A stretch of 64,000 nucleotides of DNA. Source: Synechococcus sp. UW140 (GTDB lineage Bacteria; Cyanobacteriota; Cyanobacteriia; PCC-6307; Cyanobiaceae). The stretch lies in contig NZ_UCOB01000028.1 in NCBI RefSeq assembly GCF_900474295.1, positions 1 to 64,000 of the forward strand. The letters are read 5' to 3'. Numbering within the stretch: the stretch's first letter is position 1; every line of letters begins with the position of its first letter. Made by a program: the position numbers and the translations under genes. This document shows, piece after piece, positions 15,337-24,065 of this stretch. The notes below the pieces were generated by a model that was given only the letters and a program-made list of their open reading frames with translations, searched no databases and was not told the origin of the DNA.

Positions 15337-16698
15337 TTGACCCGCTCTGACACGCTTTCCGGAGGCAGTCGCCGCCGTCTGATGGTGGCCTACGGCCTCG
15401 GTGATGCGGGCACAGGGCTTGCCGCCACCGTGCTTGGCTTCTACCTCTTTCCGTTCTTCACTTGCGCTGCTGGGCTGCCAGCCTTGATCGCTGGTTCTCT
15501 GTTCACGGTGATCAAGGTCTGGGATGCGATCAACGATCCGCTGATTGGCTGGATGAGTGATCACACCCGCAGCCGCTGGGGTCCTCGTTTGCCCTGGATG
15601 CTCGGAGCCGCATTGCCCCTCGGCATCAGCCTTGCAGCGATGTGGTGGGTGCCGGAAGGAAGCGTCAGTGAGCGCACCATCTACTACGTGGTGATGGCCA
15701 TCCTGCTCATGACCACTTACACCAGTGTCAACCTGCCCTATGCAGCGCTGTCCACTGAGTTAACACCCGATACAGCCATCCGCACCCGACTCAATGCAGC
15801 CCGTTTCACCGGCTCGATCATTGCCGGCCTCAGCGGGCTCGTAGTCGGTGCCGTGGTGCTCAGCAACGGATCTGAGGGTTACCTGGTCATGGGCCGAATC
15901 ACCGGCTCGGTTGCCGCCACCGCCACCCTGGCCTGCTGCTGGGGCCTTGCCCCTTTCGCCAAACGAGCCCAGCGACCAAGCGGCGATAGCGAACCAGTCC
16001 TGCAACAACTGGGGCGAATTCGCTCCAATCCCCGCTTCCTCATGGTGCTCGGGCTCTACCTACTGCTCTGGTTTGCCCTTCAACTGATGCAAGTGGTGGC
16101 CCTGATGTGGCTGGTACAGGTGATTCACGTACCGTCCGGAATCGCTACCTGGATTCTGCTTCCCTTCCAGATCAGCGCCCTTGTCGGTCTTCAGGTCTGG
16201 AGCCTGGTCTCGAACCGTCGCGGCCGCTTGGTCGCCCTGCGATGGGGCGGGGGGATCTGGATTGCCGCCTGTCTGCTTTCGATGCTGTTTTCGCCTTTGG
16301 CCGCCGGCATCAGCGGCCTTGGTCTGGCCCCACTGATCGGATTGATCTTGCTGGTGGGCTTCGGCGCCTCGACGGCCTACCTGATCCCCTGGTCGCTTCT
16401 GCCCGACGCCATCGATGCCGACCCTTCACACCCTGCCGGCATGTACACCGCTTGGATGGTGCTGGTCCAAAAGCTGATCATCGGTCTAAGCATGTCGTTG
16501 TTCGGCGGACTTCTCGCCCTGACTGGCTACATCTCCAGCCAGGAATGCAACAGTGCCCTCACATTTATCGAACAGCCCGCCACCGCCCTGCTTGCCATCC
16601 GTCTCTGCATGGGCTTGATTCCAGCTGTAATGGTGGCTCTTGGCCTCGTCCTGATGCGACGCTGGCCTGACCGAGGCGCCCACCTCCAGTACCCGTGA
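15337..16698 (+). CDS. GPH/MFS-type sugar:cation symporter
   Basis: 453 residues from a TTG at 15337; no ATG is available upstream in frame. About 12 hydrophobic segments. The N-terminal signature KVWDAINDPLIGWMSDHTRS and RWGPRLPWM matches the glycoside-pentoside-hexuronide (GPH) symporter family (D-x-x-x-DP-x-x-G-x-x-S-D-x-T-x-x-x-W-G). Such proteins carry sugars with Na+ or H+. The substrate is not readable. It follows the debranching enzyme, but a tRNA on the opposite strand separates them, so a functional link is only suggestive. Confidence 0.82.
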   Translation: MTRSDTLSGGSRRRLMVAYGLGDAGTGLAATVLGFYLFPFFTCAAGLPALIAGSLFTVIKVWDAINDPLIGWMSDHTRSRWGPRLPWMLGAALPLGISLAAMWWVPEGSVSERTIYYVVMAILLMTTYTSVNLPYAALSTELTPDTAIRTRLNAARFTGSIIAGLSGLVVGAVVLSNGSEGYLVMGRITGSVAATATLACCWGLAPFAKRAQRPSGDSEPVLQQLGRIRSNPRFLMVLGLYLLLWFALQLMQVVALMWLVQVIHVPSGIATWILLPFQISALVGLQVWSLVSNRRGRLVALRWGGGIWIAACLLSMLFSPLAAGISGLGLAPLIGLILLVGFGASTAYLIPWSLLPDAIDADPSHPAGMYTAWMVLVQKLIIGLSMSLFGGLLALTGYISSQECNSALTFIEQPATALLAIRLCMGLIPAVMVALGLVLMRRWPDRGAHLQYP

Positions 16699-16714
16699 CA
16701 CGCGGCCACCACCG

Positions 16715-17461
16715 ATGAGAGCCCCCCGCTGGTTACGACGCTTGGGCAGCAGTTTGCTGATCGGTGGTCAGGCCGTTGCCGCCACCGCTCGCGGCCGGAT
16801 CAACACAATCGACCTGTTTGATCAGCTGATGGAGGCCGGTCCCGGCAGCTTCTTAATCGTGCTGATCACTGGAGTGGCCGCAGGCTCGGTCTTCAACATT
16901 CAGGTCGCCGCCGAACTCAGCAGCATGGGGGCAGGTTCGACCGTTGGTGGCGTGCTGGCAATCGGCCTAGCCCGAGAGATCGCACCCCTGCTCACCGCCA
17001 CGCTGCTCACCGGCAAAGTAGCCACCGCCTACGCAGCTCAGCTCGGCACCATGAAGGTGACCGAACAGATCGATGCGATCACCATGCTGCGCACCGACCC
17101 TGTGGAGTACCTGGTGGTTCCCCGCTTGATCGCCATGGTGGTCATGGCCCCCGTGCAGTGCCTGCTGTTCTTCGCGGTTGCTGTCTGGAGCGGCCAAGTC
17201 ACGAGCACGGAGTTTTACAGCATTCCCCCTGAGGTGTTCTGGAACTCGGTGCGCACTTGGCTGCAGCCGGATGACCTCCCTTTCATGCTGATCAAAGCTG
17301 TGGTGTTCGGCCTGCAAATCGCTGTGCTGTCTTGTGGCTGGGGCCTCACCACCTCTGGTGGACCGAAAGAAGTCGGCACCAGCACCACCGGCTCAGTGGT
17401 GATGATCCTCGTCACCGTGGCCCTGATGGATGTACTGCTCACCCAACTCCTTTTCGGTTGA
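16715..17461 (+). CDS. MlaE/Ycf63 family ABC-transporter permease
   Basis: 248 residues with five or six membrane segments. Family marks: SVFNIQVAAELSSMGAGSTV, the GLAREIAPLLTATLLTGKV block and AAQLGTMKVTEQIDAITML, then YLVVPRLIAMVVMAPVQ. MlaE-type permeases work with an ATPase (MlaF) and an MCE protein in lipid transport between envelope membranes; in plants the relative is TGD1. The partners are not in this window. Starts 16 bases after the transporter and leads a row of membrane-related genes (DUF3119, DUF3086, plsY). Confidence 0.92.
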   Translation: MRAPRWLRRLGSSLLIGGQAVAATARGRINTIDLFDQLMEAGPGSFLIVLITGVAAGSVFNIQVAAELSSMGAGSTVGGVLAIGLAREIAPLLTATLLTGKVATAYAAQLGTMKVTEQIDAITMLRTDPVEYLVVPRLIAMVVMAPVQCLLFFAVAVWSGQVTSTEFYSIPPEVFWNSVRTWLQPDDLPFMLIKAVVFGLQIAVLSCGWGLTTSGGPKEVGTSTTGSVVMILVTVALMDVLLTQLLFG

Positions 17462-17486
17462 CGCGAACGCGTCATTTGTCTGATCC

Positions 17487-17909
17487 ATGCCCAAGCCAAG
17501 CCCCAACAAAACCGGCAGCGTGAGCCTTGCTCCCAGCCCGCGTCTACCGCTACTGATTCTGCTGCTGGGTCCGGGCCTGCTACCCCTGCCGCTCCACCCC
17601 TGGCCCACCCTGTTCAACAGCCTGATTGGCCTCGCTCTGCTTGTGCAGAGCTACAGCCTGCGCCTCGAATTTCAAGACAGTGCTCTGATCGTGTGGCGGG
17701 GCGAACAGCAACTTCGCGAGTTCCCCTATGAAGACTGGATCAGCTGGCGAGTGTTCTGGCCAGGATTCCCCACCGTTCTTTATTTCCGGGAATCCAAAAG
17801 CCCACATCTGATCCCAGTGATCTTTAACGCCGAGCAACTACAGGAGCAATTACGCGCGCGGGTTGGCAATCTGGAACACAACGCCCCCCCCAGCAGCGAT
17901 CCGTCCTGA
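17487..17909 (+). CDS. DUF3119 family protein
   Basis: 140 residues. Two hydrophobic segments near the N-terminus (LPLLILLLGPGLLPLP and TLFNSLIGLALLVQSYSL), then a soluble part LRLEFQDSALIVWRGEQQLR and EFPYEDWISWRVFWPGFPTV with YFRESKSPHLIPVIFNAEQL, which is characteristic of the cyanobacterial DUF3119 family (a PH-like membrane protein). Function unknown. 25 bases after mlaE and 8 before DUF3086, so likely one transcript. Confidence 0.82.
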   Translation: MPKPSPNKTGSVSLAPSPRLPLLILLLGPGLLPLPLHPWPTLFNSLIGLALLVQSYSLRLEFQDSALIVWRGEQQLREFPYEDWISWRVFWPGFPTVLYFRESKSPHLIPVIFNAEQLQEQLRARVGNLEHNAPPSSDPS

Positions 17910-17917
17910 ACCGTTCC

Positions 17918-18988
17918 ATGGCTGACGAACTCCAGAGCAACGGCAGCGGCGACACCAACGACGCCGCGCCTGGCAACACATCCGAAACAACTGCAGCTGA
18001 GAGCACTGCCGCTGAAAGCAATTCAGATGAATCTGCTCGATCAGAGAGCAGCGAAGATGCCGGTTGCACTCCAGCATCCCCTGCCTCGGAAGGGTGTAGT
18101 GAGATGGTTCCGGAACCCGAATCCCCCAGTTGGCAGTCGCTCGCCACCGCAGAGCTCGTCGAGCGACGCGACGCGCTCCAGACAGAGATCCAGGAATTAA
18201 GCCAACGCAAGCAGCAGTTAGAGCAAGATCTGCGCCAGTCCTTCGCTGGCCAGTCGGATGCAATCGCACGACGGGTGAAGGGGTTCCAGGAGTATCTGGG
18301 CGGTGCCCTTCAGGACTTGGCCCAATCGGTGGAAAGCCTGGAGCTGGTCGTGCAACCGATGGTGGTGCAGCCGTCCCCTCTCGATCATCAGAACAGCAAC
18401 AGCAATGAACCATCTGTTGAGAACGTTCCAACACCAGCTATTGCCGACACCTTCAAGCCCGATGAAGAGCTGATCCGTGCCAGCTTGCAGGGCTTCCTTG
18501 AGCAGCCTGACTTCTACGCAGGTCCCTGGAAACTACGGCGCAGCCTCGATGGCAGCGATGTGGCCCTACTCGAAGACTGGTTCTTCAACCAGGGAGGCCG
18601 AGGTGCCCAGGCCAGCCGAGGCAGTCGGCCCCGCAATGTTCTGTTGGCCTCCGGTCTGATCGCAATCATCGGTGAGCTCTATGGCGATCAGTTTCAGACC
18701 CTGGTCCTGGCCGGACAGCCAGAACGACTCGGGGACTGGCGACGTGGTCTGCAGGATTGCCTCGGGCTGGGGCGCGAGGACTTCGGTCCTAACAGTGGCA
18801 TCGTGCTGTTCGATCGCGCTGATGCCCTGGTGGAACGTGCCGATCGCCTGGAAGAACGCGGTGAGGTGCCACTGATCCTGATCGATGCCGCAGAACGCGC
18901 TGTAGACATCCCTGTGCTTCAGTTCCCCCTCTGGCTGGCCTTCGCCGCCCAGCCAGATGAATTACTCATCGACGACGACCTGCTCTGA
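17918..18988 (+). CDS. DUF3086 family protein
   Basis: 356 residues. The first 80 are a Ser/Glu/Thr-rich disordered arm (NTSETTAAESTAAES). A coiled coil follows (ELVERRDALQTEIQELSQRK), then FQEYLGGALQDLAQSVESLE and the globular C-terminal part with DFYAGPWKLRRSLDGSDV, RPRNVLLASGLIAIIGELYG and LILIDAAERAVDIPVLQFPL. This arrangement belongs to the cyanobacterial DUF3086 family; function unknown. Its TGA overlaps the plsY ATG by one base (TGATG), indicating translational coupling. Confidence 0.85.
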   Translation: MADELQSNGSGDTNDAAPGNTSETTAAESTAAESNSDESARSESSEDAGCTPASPASEGCSEMVPEPESPSWQSLATAELVERRDALQTEIQELSQRKQQLEQDLRQSFAGQSDAIARRVKGFQEYLGGALQDLAQSVESLELVVQPMVVQPSPLDHQNSNSNEPSVENVPTPAIADTFKPDEELIRASLQGFLEQPDFYAGPWKLRRSLDGSDVALLEDWFFNQGGRGAQASRGSRPRNVLLASGLIAIIGELYGDQFQTLVLAGQPERLGDWRRGLQDCLGLGREDFGPNSGIVLFDRADALVERADRLEERGEVPLILIDAAERAVDIPVLQFPLWLAFAAQPDELLIDDDLL

Positions 18989-19587
18989 TGGCCCTTCTCT
19001 CCCTGCTTCTGGGCTACCTGCTTGGCTCCATTCCCAGCGGATACCTGGCCGGACGCTGGTGCAAGGGTCTGGACCTACGTGAACTCGGCTCGGGCTCCAC
19101 GGGTGCCACCAATGTGCTTCGCCAGGTGGGTAAAGGGCCTGCCTTGGTGGTGTTTGTGATTGATGTGAGCAAAGGCGCGGCCGCTGTGGTTCTGGCCAGC
19201 GCGATCACCCAAGGCAATGCGTTTAGCGACTGGGTTCAGGTGCTGGCTGGGCTAACGGCACTGACAGGCCACATCTGGCCGGTGTGGCTTGGCTTCAAGG
19301 GGGGTAAAGCAGTGGCCACAGGGTTTGGGATGTTCCTTGGACTGGCCTGGCCAGTGGGCCTGGCCTGTTTCGGGGTCTTCCTTGCGACCTTGTCGATTTT
19401 CCGGACTGTGTCGCTCGCCAGTGTGGTGGGAGCGATCAGTCTGCCGCTGCTGATGGCAGCCGGCCATGGCAACAAAGCCGATCTAACGGTGGCACTTGTG
19501 GCGATGGCCCTGGTGATCTGGCGTCACCGCAGCAACCTGCAGCGAATCATGGCTGGCACCGAGCCACGCCTGGGCCAGAAAGACTGA
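18988..19587 (+). CDS. plsY: Acyl-phosphate:glycerol-3-phosphate acyltransferase PlsY
   Basis: 199 residues, five membrane segments. Motif 1 GSIPSGYLAGRW and LDLRELGSGSTGATNVLRQV, motif 2 HIWPVWLGFKGGKAVATGFG, and a third motif near the C-terminus are those of PlsY. It makes lysophosphatidic acid from acyl-phosphate and glycerol-3-phosphate in the plasma membrane, the first step of phospholipid synthesis. Coupled to DUF3086. The 3' end overlaps the end of a small convergent frame. Confidence 0.96.
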   Translation: MALLSLLLGYLLGSIPSGYLAGRWCKGLDLRELGSGSTGATNVLRQVGKGPALVVFVIDVSKGAAAVVLASAITQGNAFSDWVQVLAGLTALTGHIWPVWLGFKGGKAVATGFGMFLGLAWPVGLACFGVFLATLSIFRTVSLASVVGAISLPLLMAAGHGNKADLTVALVAMALVIWRHRSNLQRIMAGTEPRLGQKD

Positions 19588-19771
19588 TCTCCTCGAAACG
19601 AGGGCCTGCTGCGCGCAAACCGCAGCAGCGATAACGCCGTTCCACGCGGTTGTGAACCACGATCTTGGGGTTGCTGTCCTCACCAATGAGCGTGACAACC
19701 CAGTGATTGATCCTGAGATCTCGCCAGCTCCAGAGAGTTTGGCCAGGTAGGGGATCGGCATCGAACACCAC
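19547..19771 (-). CDS. Possible small protein between plsY and pyrF
   Basis: From a GTG at 19771 (VVFDADPLPGQTLWSWRDL) the frame gives 74 residues with natural composition: INHWVVTLIGEDSNPKIVVH and NRVERRYRCCGLRAAGPRF. It starts 32 bases downstream of the pyrF stop on the same strand and its last 41 bases overlap the 3' end of plsY on the other strand. No ATG and no clear ribosome binding site. It may be a real short gene in the pyrF transcript or a remnant of a longer one. Confidence 0.35.
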   Translation of the reverse strand: MVFDADPLPGQTLWSWRDLRINHWVVTLIGEDSNPKIVVHNRVERRYRCCGLRAAGPRFEEISLSGPGVARCQP

Positions 19772-19802
19772 TGGGCTGACGGCTCGGCTGCCGATGGAAG
19801 AC

Positions 19803-20534
19803 TCAGGCCGCCAGTTCCTGGCAACAATGCGCGAATGCTGCGTTGGGATCGGCCGCCTTGGTGATCGGCCGGCCAATCACCAGCTGGGAGGATCCCGCGG
19901 CCATTGCCTCGGCAGGCCCCATCACCCTGGCCTGATCAGCGGAGACGCTGCCCGCTGGACGGATCCCAGGCGTGACCAACGCAAATGGCTCAACGTGCTC
20001 GGCACGCAAGCTGGCCACCTCCAAAGGGGAGCACACACAACCGCCGATGCCGGCTGCCTCTGCCAGCTGAGCCAACGACGACACCCGCTCATCCATGCAC
20101 TGGGTCAGAGCGAGTTCGCGCTGCATTCGCCACTCCTCCCAACTGGTGAGCACCGTCACTGCAAGCAGCGTTGGCTTGCGCCGACCGGCACTTTCGGCAC
20201 CCTCTGACACCGCATCCTGCGCGGCTTGCAAGGCCACACTGCCAGCGCAGGCATGCACAGTGATCAACTCCGCTCCAAGCGCGGAGGCGCGGCGACAGGC
20301 ACCGGCCATCGTTGCCGGGATGTCGTGGAACTTCAGATCCAAGAACACCCGCAGCCCCTGGTCGCACAACTGCGTCACCACCTCCGGACCCGCCTGTACA
20401 AACAGCTCCAGACCCACCTTCACCCAGCGCAGCCCTTTCACCTGCCGACTCAATGCCATGGCCCGTTCGAGGCTCATGCCATCAAGAGCCACGATGATCC
20501 GATCTGCAGGATCAGCGGAGAGCAACGGGGCCAA
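19803..20534 (-). CDS. pyrF: Orotidine-5'-phosphate decarboxylase
   Basis: 243 residues. The TIM-barrel signatures are present: IIVALDGMS (first strand Asp), [11 protein letters not shown] (Lys), [13 protein letters not shown] (catalytic D-x-K-x-x-D), VTPGIRP and the phosphate loop [12 protein letters not shown]. It decarboxylates OMP to UMP, the last step of pyrimidine synthesis, in the cytosol. Length normal for the bacterial enzyme. Confidence 0.96.
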   Translation of the reverse strand: MAPLLSADPADRIIVALDGMSLERAMALSRQVKGLRWVKVGLELFVQAGPEVVTQLCDQGLRVFLDLKFHDIPATMAGACRRASALGAELITVHACAGSVALQAAQDAVSEGAESAGRRKPTLLAVTVLTSWEEWRMQRELALTQCMDERVSSLAQLAEAAGIGGCVCSPLEVASLRAEHVEPFALVTPGIRPAGSVSADQARVMGPAEAMAAGSSQLVIGRPITKAADPNAAFAHCCQELAA

Positions 20535-20719
20535 GGCAGCGCAGCGATCTCACCCCATCCTGCAGGGTTCCCGTGAGGCCTCTGGCGTCGTGCCTTCGTT
20601 CATCGCAAATGCCCCCCAGAGACTGCGACAGAGCATCGACCGCTCAAGGGGTCTGCAACAACCCTCACAGCAACAGGTGAACAACTTGAACATCAATCGA
20701 CTCGCGATCCCATCACTGA

Positions 20720-21133
20720 CCAGGCAACGTCAGCATTGACAAGGGATATCTGCTCAGCCAAGGGGCCGTAATACCCAAGGGGAAAGGATCGTGGTATCCG
20801 GTAACCGCGCTGGAACATGTTCAATCAAGCACCCCATCATTCGAGGATGAAGTGTTCGGCTCGGTTGTGAGCCGGAGACGAGCTCAGAGTGAAGAACAGG
20901 CAGCCACCCTGGCAAGCAAGAGTCGCTTTGGCCTCGGCGCAGCCATCTCCACAGCGAACATTCGCAATGCTCGCAACCTTGCAGAGCAGCAAATTGACGC
21001 CGAATCAATTGCAATCAAGACTTTCTTGAGAAGGGATCCGCGTATTCCCTTTGGTAGCGGCAAAGAGAGTGGCTTCGGCCGTGAACTTGGAGCACTAGGC
21101 ATTCTCGAATCACAAAAGCATTGTGTTTCCAAC
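20720..21133 (+). pseudogene. C-terminal remnant of an aldehyde dehydrogenase (succinate-semialdehyde type)
   Basis: The plus-strand frame without a start codon reads GAVIPKGKGSWYPVTALEHV, SFEDEVFGSVVSRRRAQSEE, LASKSRFGLGAAISTANIRN and DPRIPFGSGKESGFGRELGA. These align in order with the C-terminal part of NAD(P)-aldehyde dehydrogenases (E-E-x-F-G-P-V, A-N-x-S-x-Y/F-GLGA, DPRLPFGG-x-K-x-SG-x-GREL). The catalytic Cys region and the NAD-binding domain are absent. Just upstream another frame reads RDPITDQATSALTRDI, like the GDP-x(n)-T-x-x-GPLAR segment, suggesting a frameshift near 20750. The remnant has run past its normal end and stops before the tyrS 3' end. Confidence 0.7.
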
Positions 21134-21143
21134 CCAAGCCTCG

Positions 21144-22391
21144 TTAACCCACCAAACGCCGGAACGTTTTCTTGCCGAGCTGCAACACCTTTCCTTCCAG
21201 CTCAGCGGCAGAGGCGAACTCTTGATTGGGATCAGTGAGCTTCTCACCCTCCAGGCGCGCGGCACCGCCTTTGATCTGGCGTCGGGCCTCGCTGCTACTG
21301 GCACAAATTCCCACAGCACTGAGCAAATAAAACGCTTTGGCGGGGAAACTCACCTCCGCCAGCGACGCCTCAGGGACATCAGCACCGGCATCGCCGCCAC
21401 CACCCACCAGAGTGGCTGCATCCGCCTGAGCCTTCAGGGCGACCGCTTGGCCATAGCGACTGGCAGTCACGGCCAGAGCCATCACCTTTTGCTTCTCGCG
21501 CGGATTCTCCGGCAACGTCTCCAGATCCAGGTCCGTCAACAAGGTCACGTAGTCATGGATGGCGGCATCGCCAACCTTTTCAAGCTTGGAATACATCGAG
21601 AGCGGGTCTTCTTCAAGACCGACGGTGTTAGCAAGGCTCTTGCTCATCTTCTGCACTCCATCAAGGCCGACGAGAATCGGAAGCAACATTCCGAACTGAG
21701 TGCGCTGATCGAAATGCCGCTGCAGATCACGCCCCATCGCCACATTGAATTTCTGATCGGTGCCTCCCAGCTCCACATCGGCATCAACCGCCACGGAGTC
21801 GTAGCCCTGCAACAACGGATAGAGGAACTCATGCAGCGCAATCGGCGACCCGCTGCCATAGCGCTTCGAGAAGTCGTCTTTCGCCAACATCTGTCCCACC
21901 GTTGCCGTGCCCAGAAGAGCAATCACCTGAGGGAGGTCCAGCTCCTCCAGCCATTCACTGTTTCGACGGACTTCCAACCGTCCAGGGGTTTCAAAATCCA
22001 AGAGTGCACTGTCCTTGGGCTGCCCCTGACCAAGCTGCTTGAGATACGTGGTGGCGTTCGCTTCCACCTGCTCCTTGGTGAGCTGAACTCGAGTGGTGCT
22101 TTTGCCGGTGGGATCTCCGATGCGCGCCGTGAAATCGCCAATGATCAGAACTGCCGTATGACCGGCATCCTGGAAAGCCCTCAACTTGCGGAACAGGATG
22201 CTGTGGCCGAGATGAATGTCGCTACCTGTGGGATCGATGCCCAACTTGATGCGCAACGGCCGATTGTGCTGCTCAGCATCCGCCAACCTGGCGGCTAAAG
22301 CCTGATCGGCATCAGCAGGGTCGCCTGCAGGGAACAAATCCGCCATGCCGCGGACCAGCCAGCTCGGCAGGGAGTGCGGCGAAGACGACAT
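21144..22391 (-). CDS. tyrS: Tyrosyl-tRNA synthetase
   Basis: 415 residues. Class I core with [19 protein letters not shown]-type HIGH motif (DIHLGHSI), [14 protein letters not shown], the KMSKS loop [10 protein letters not shown] and a C-terminal S4 RNA-binding domain ([19 protein letters not shown]). It charges tRNA-Tyr. The length and motif order fit the TyrZ-like bacterial branch. Its end lies 10 bases from the aldehyde dehydrogenase remnant on the other strand. Confidence 0.95.
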   Translation of the reverse strand: MSSSPHSLPSWLVRGMADLFPAGDPADADQALAARLADAEQHNRPLRIKLGIDPTGSDIHLGHSILFRKLRAFQDAGHTAVLIIGDFTARIGDPTGKSTTRVQLTKEQVEANATTYLKQLGQGQPKDSALLDFETPGRLEVRRNSEWLEELDLPQVIALLGTATVGQMLAKDDFSKRYGSGSPIALHEFLYPLLQGYDSVAVDADVELGGTDQKFNVAMGRDLQRHFDQRTQFGMLLPILVGLDGVQKMSKSLANTVGLEEDPLSMYSKLEKVGDAAIHDYVTLLTDLDLETLPENPREKQKVMALAVTASRYGQAVALKAQADAATLVGGGGDAGADVPEASLAEVSFPAKAFYLLSAVGICASSSEARRQIKGGAARLEGEKLTDPNQEFASAAELEGKVLQLGKKTFRRLVG

Positions 22392-22449
22392 AGGGGCCGG
22401 ATCAGCGACGTGCAGTGCGGATCGTACGGGGGCCGCCGTCAGCGTTGGT

Positions 22450-22776
22450 TCAGGAAGGCGTTTGATCCAGCTGGCTCTTCATGCGCTCCAATGTCTGATT
22501 CATCTGTTCAAACATCTGTTCGGGCGTGATCCCGAACTGGCCCAACTGAGTACGCAATTGCTCAACGGTCAGTTTGGCTTGGAAATCCTCCGACAGTTCA
22601 AAGCGCTTCATGAACACGCGGTAACGGCTCATGAGCTCCTCCATGGTGTGGATGAACTTCTTTTTGCCCTCCCGATCGAACTTGCCGTAGTCGGACCCGA
22701 GCTGCATCAGCTGCTGATAGTCGCTGAACAAGCGCTTGGCTTCCTCCTGGACGATTTCAGACTCAAAGAAAGCCAT
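22450..22776 (-). CDS. DUF1825 family protein
   Basis: A 108-residue all-helical acidic protein: [60 protein letters not shown]. This is the pattern of the cyanobacterial DUF1825 family, whose function is unknown. 58 bases upstream of tyrS on the same strand, possibly co-transcribed. Divergent from the LuxR-type regulator. Confidence 0.88.
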   Translation of the reverse strand: MAFFESEIVQEEAKRLFSDYQQLMQLGSDYGKFDREGKKKFIHTMEELMSRYRVFMKRFELSEDFQAKLTVEQLRTQLGQFGITPEQMFEQMNQTLERMKSQLDQTPS

Positions 22777-22892
22777 CTGTGTTCATGCGGCTTGGTCAAA
22801 GTCTGACCAATTCGACCGATCCTTAACAGTGCGGATCCACGCCCTCCCATCGCAGCCAAGATGCAGGGGGCCGTTCACTTGCTTGCCGTGCC

Positions 22893-23657
22893 GTGGACTT
22901 CACCAGCCAAATACCACTGCTGCAGGAACGTCGTCATCAAGGCCATGGCCTGCTGCGCAGAAGCCGCACCCTGATCGGCAGCCGAGATCGCGTCTTGCTG
23001 GTGTCTCTAGTGGGATGGATGGAGGGAGTCTCTCCCTTGGTGGGAGCAGCCACCACAGAAACTGAACTGCTGCTTCACGTCCGCCAGCACCATCCAGACC
23101 TTCTCATCTGCACCGACGGCCTGGAACAGGGTTCAGGTGTCAGCCTTCTGCGCCAAGCGCGTCATGAGCGCCCCGCGATTAAAACCTTGCTGCTGGTGCA
23201 ACGACCTCTCGTCCGCACGATCCTTGATGCCATCGACAGCGGCTGCGACGGCATCTGCGCCGCCGAACTCACCGGCAACGGTTCAGTGCTCGCGGCACTC
23301 AACGCCATGGAGAGCGACAGCCAATTCATCGATCGTGTAGCAGCAGGCGTTCTTAGTCATGGCCGACTACGGCGGAGCGCCAGCGGAGGCCCCCCTGGCT
23401 CCGCCACTGACCAGGCACCCGCAACCGGGCTAGCGGCCCTCAGCCTGCGTGAGGAAGACGTGCTCCACGGCCTCTGCAAGGGAATGACCAATCAAGACAT
23501 TGCTGACGCGCTCACGGTCTCAATCGACACCGTGAAAAGCCATGTGAGCAGCGTGCTGCGCAAGTTGGATGTGAAGGATCGCACCCAGGCCGTCGTAATG
23601 GCATTCCAGACAGGCCTGGTTGATCTACCCAGCCGTCCTCCTACCTGGACCAGCTGA
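22893..23657 (+). CDS. LuxR-family regulator with altered receiver-like domain
   Basis: 254 residues from a GTG at 22893 (weak start evidence). N-terminal receiver-like alpha/beta domain (DRVLLVSLVGWMEGVSPLVG, PDLLICTDGLEQGSGVSLLR) in which the usual phospho-acceptor position aligns with Thr and the Asp is shifted by one. C-terminal LuxR/NarL helix-turn-helix: LSLREEDVLHGLCKGMTNQD and IADALTVSIDTVKSHVSSVL, with KLDVKDRTQAVVMAF. A DNA-binding regulator; signal and targets unknown. Phosphorylation by a classical kinase is doubtful. Confidence 0.82.
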   Translation: MDFTSQIPLLQERRHQGHGLLRRSRTLIGSRDRVLLVSLVGWMEGVSPLVGAATTETELLLHVRQHHPDLLICTDGLEQGSGVSLLRQARHERPAIKTLLLVQRPLVRTILDAIDSGCDGICAAELTGNGSVLAALNAMESDSQFIDRVAAGVLSHGRLRRSASGGPPGSATDQAPATGLAALSLREEDVLHGLCKGMTNQDIADALTVSIDTVKSHVSSVLRKLDVKDRTQAVVMAFQTGLVDLPSRPPTWTS

Positions 23658-23691
23658 GAGAGTGGCGCCTACGCGCGGGGTTCGGCAAACA

Positions 23692-24027
23692 ATGGTGGCT
23701 TTCGCAAGGGTGATGCAGAGCAGGCTCCCAGTGATGCTCGCTTCCCTGATCGTGATCAGCAGCGGCCCCAGCACAGCCAAGAGCGACCCCGATCCCACCA
23801 CGGTGCTGGTCACCGTGGCCCAAGCCAATGCCATCTGCCTAATCGAAACCGAGACCCTCCCCGCCGAGCAAGCCATGGCGATCGCCAAAGCCTTTCTCGC
23901 CCGGCAAGGGATCACAGCCTCCCGCAGCAATACGGTGCAGCGCAACCAAGACTTCAACACCTTGATGCTGGCCTATATCGAGCAGCGCGGCGGCTGCGAG
24001 CAGCTGGTCCAAGAGCTCAAACAGTGA
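23692..24027 (+). CDS. Small secreted protein, unknown function
   Basis: 111 residues from the ATG at 23692 (MVAFARVMQSRLPVMLASLI); a second ATG at 23713 is also possible. The hydrophobic stretch and SSGPSTAKS look like a signal peptide cleaved near residue 30. The mature part is helical with two cysteines (ANAICLIETE, RGGCEQLVQ). Its start lies 35 bases after the regulator's stop, so it may be co-transcribed with it. Confidence 0.6.
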   Translation: MVAFARVMQSRLPVMLASLIVISSGPSTAKSDPDPTTVLVTVAQANAICLIETETLPAEQAMAIAKAFLARQGITASRSNTVQRNQDFNTLMLAYIEQRGGCEQLVQELKQ

Positions 24028-24065
24028 CGCCTCCCGGCTGCAGTCGTTAATGTCAGCCCACCCAC

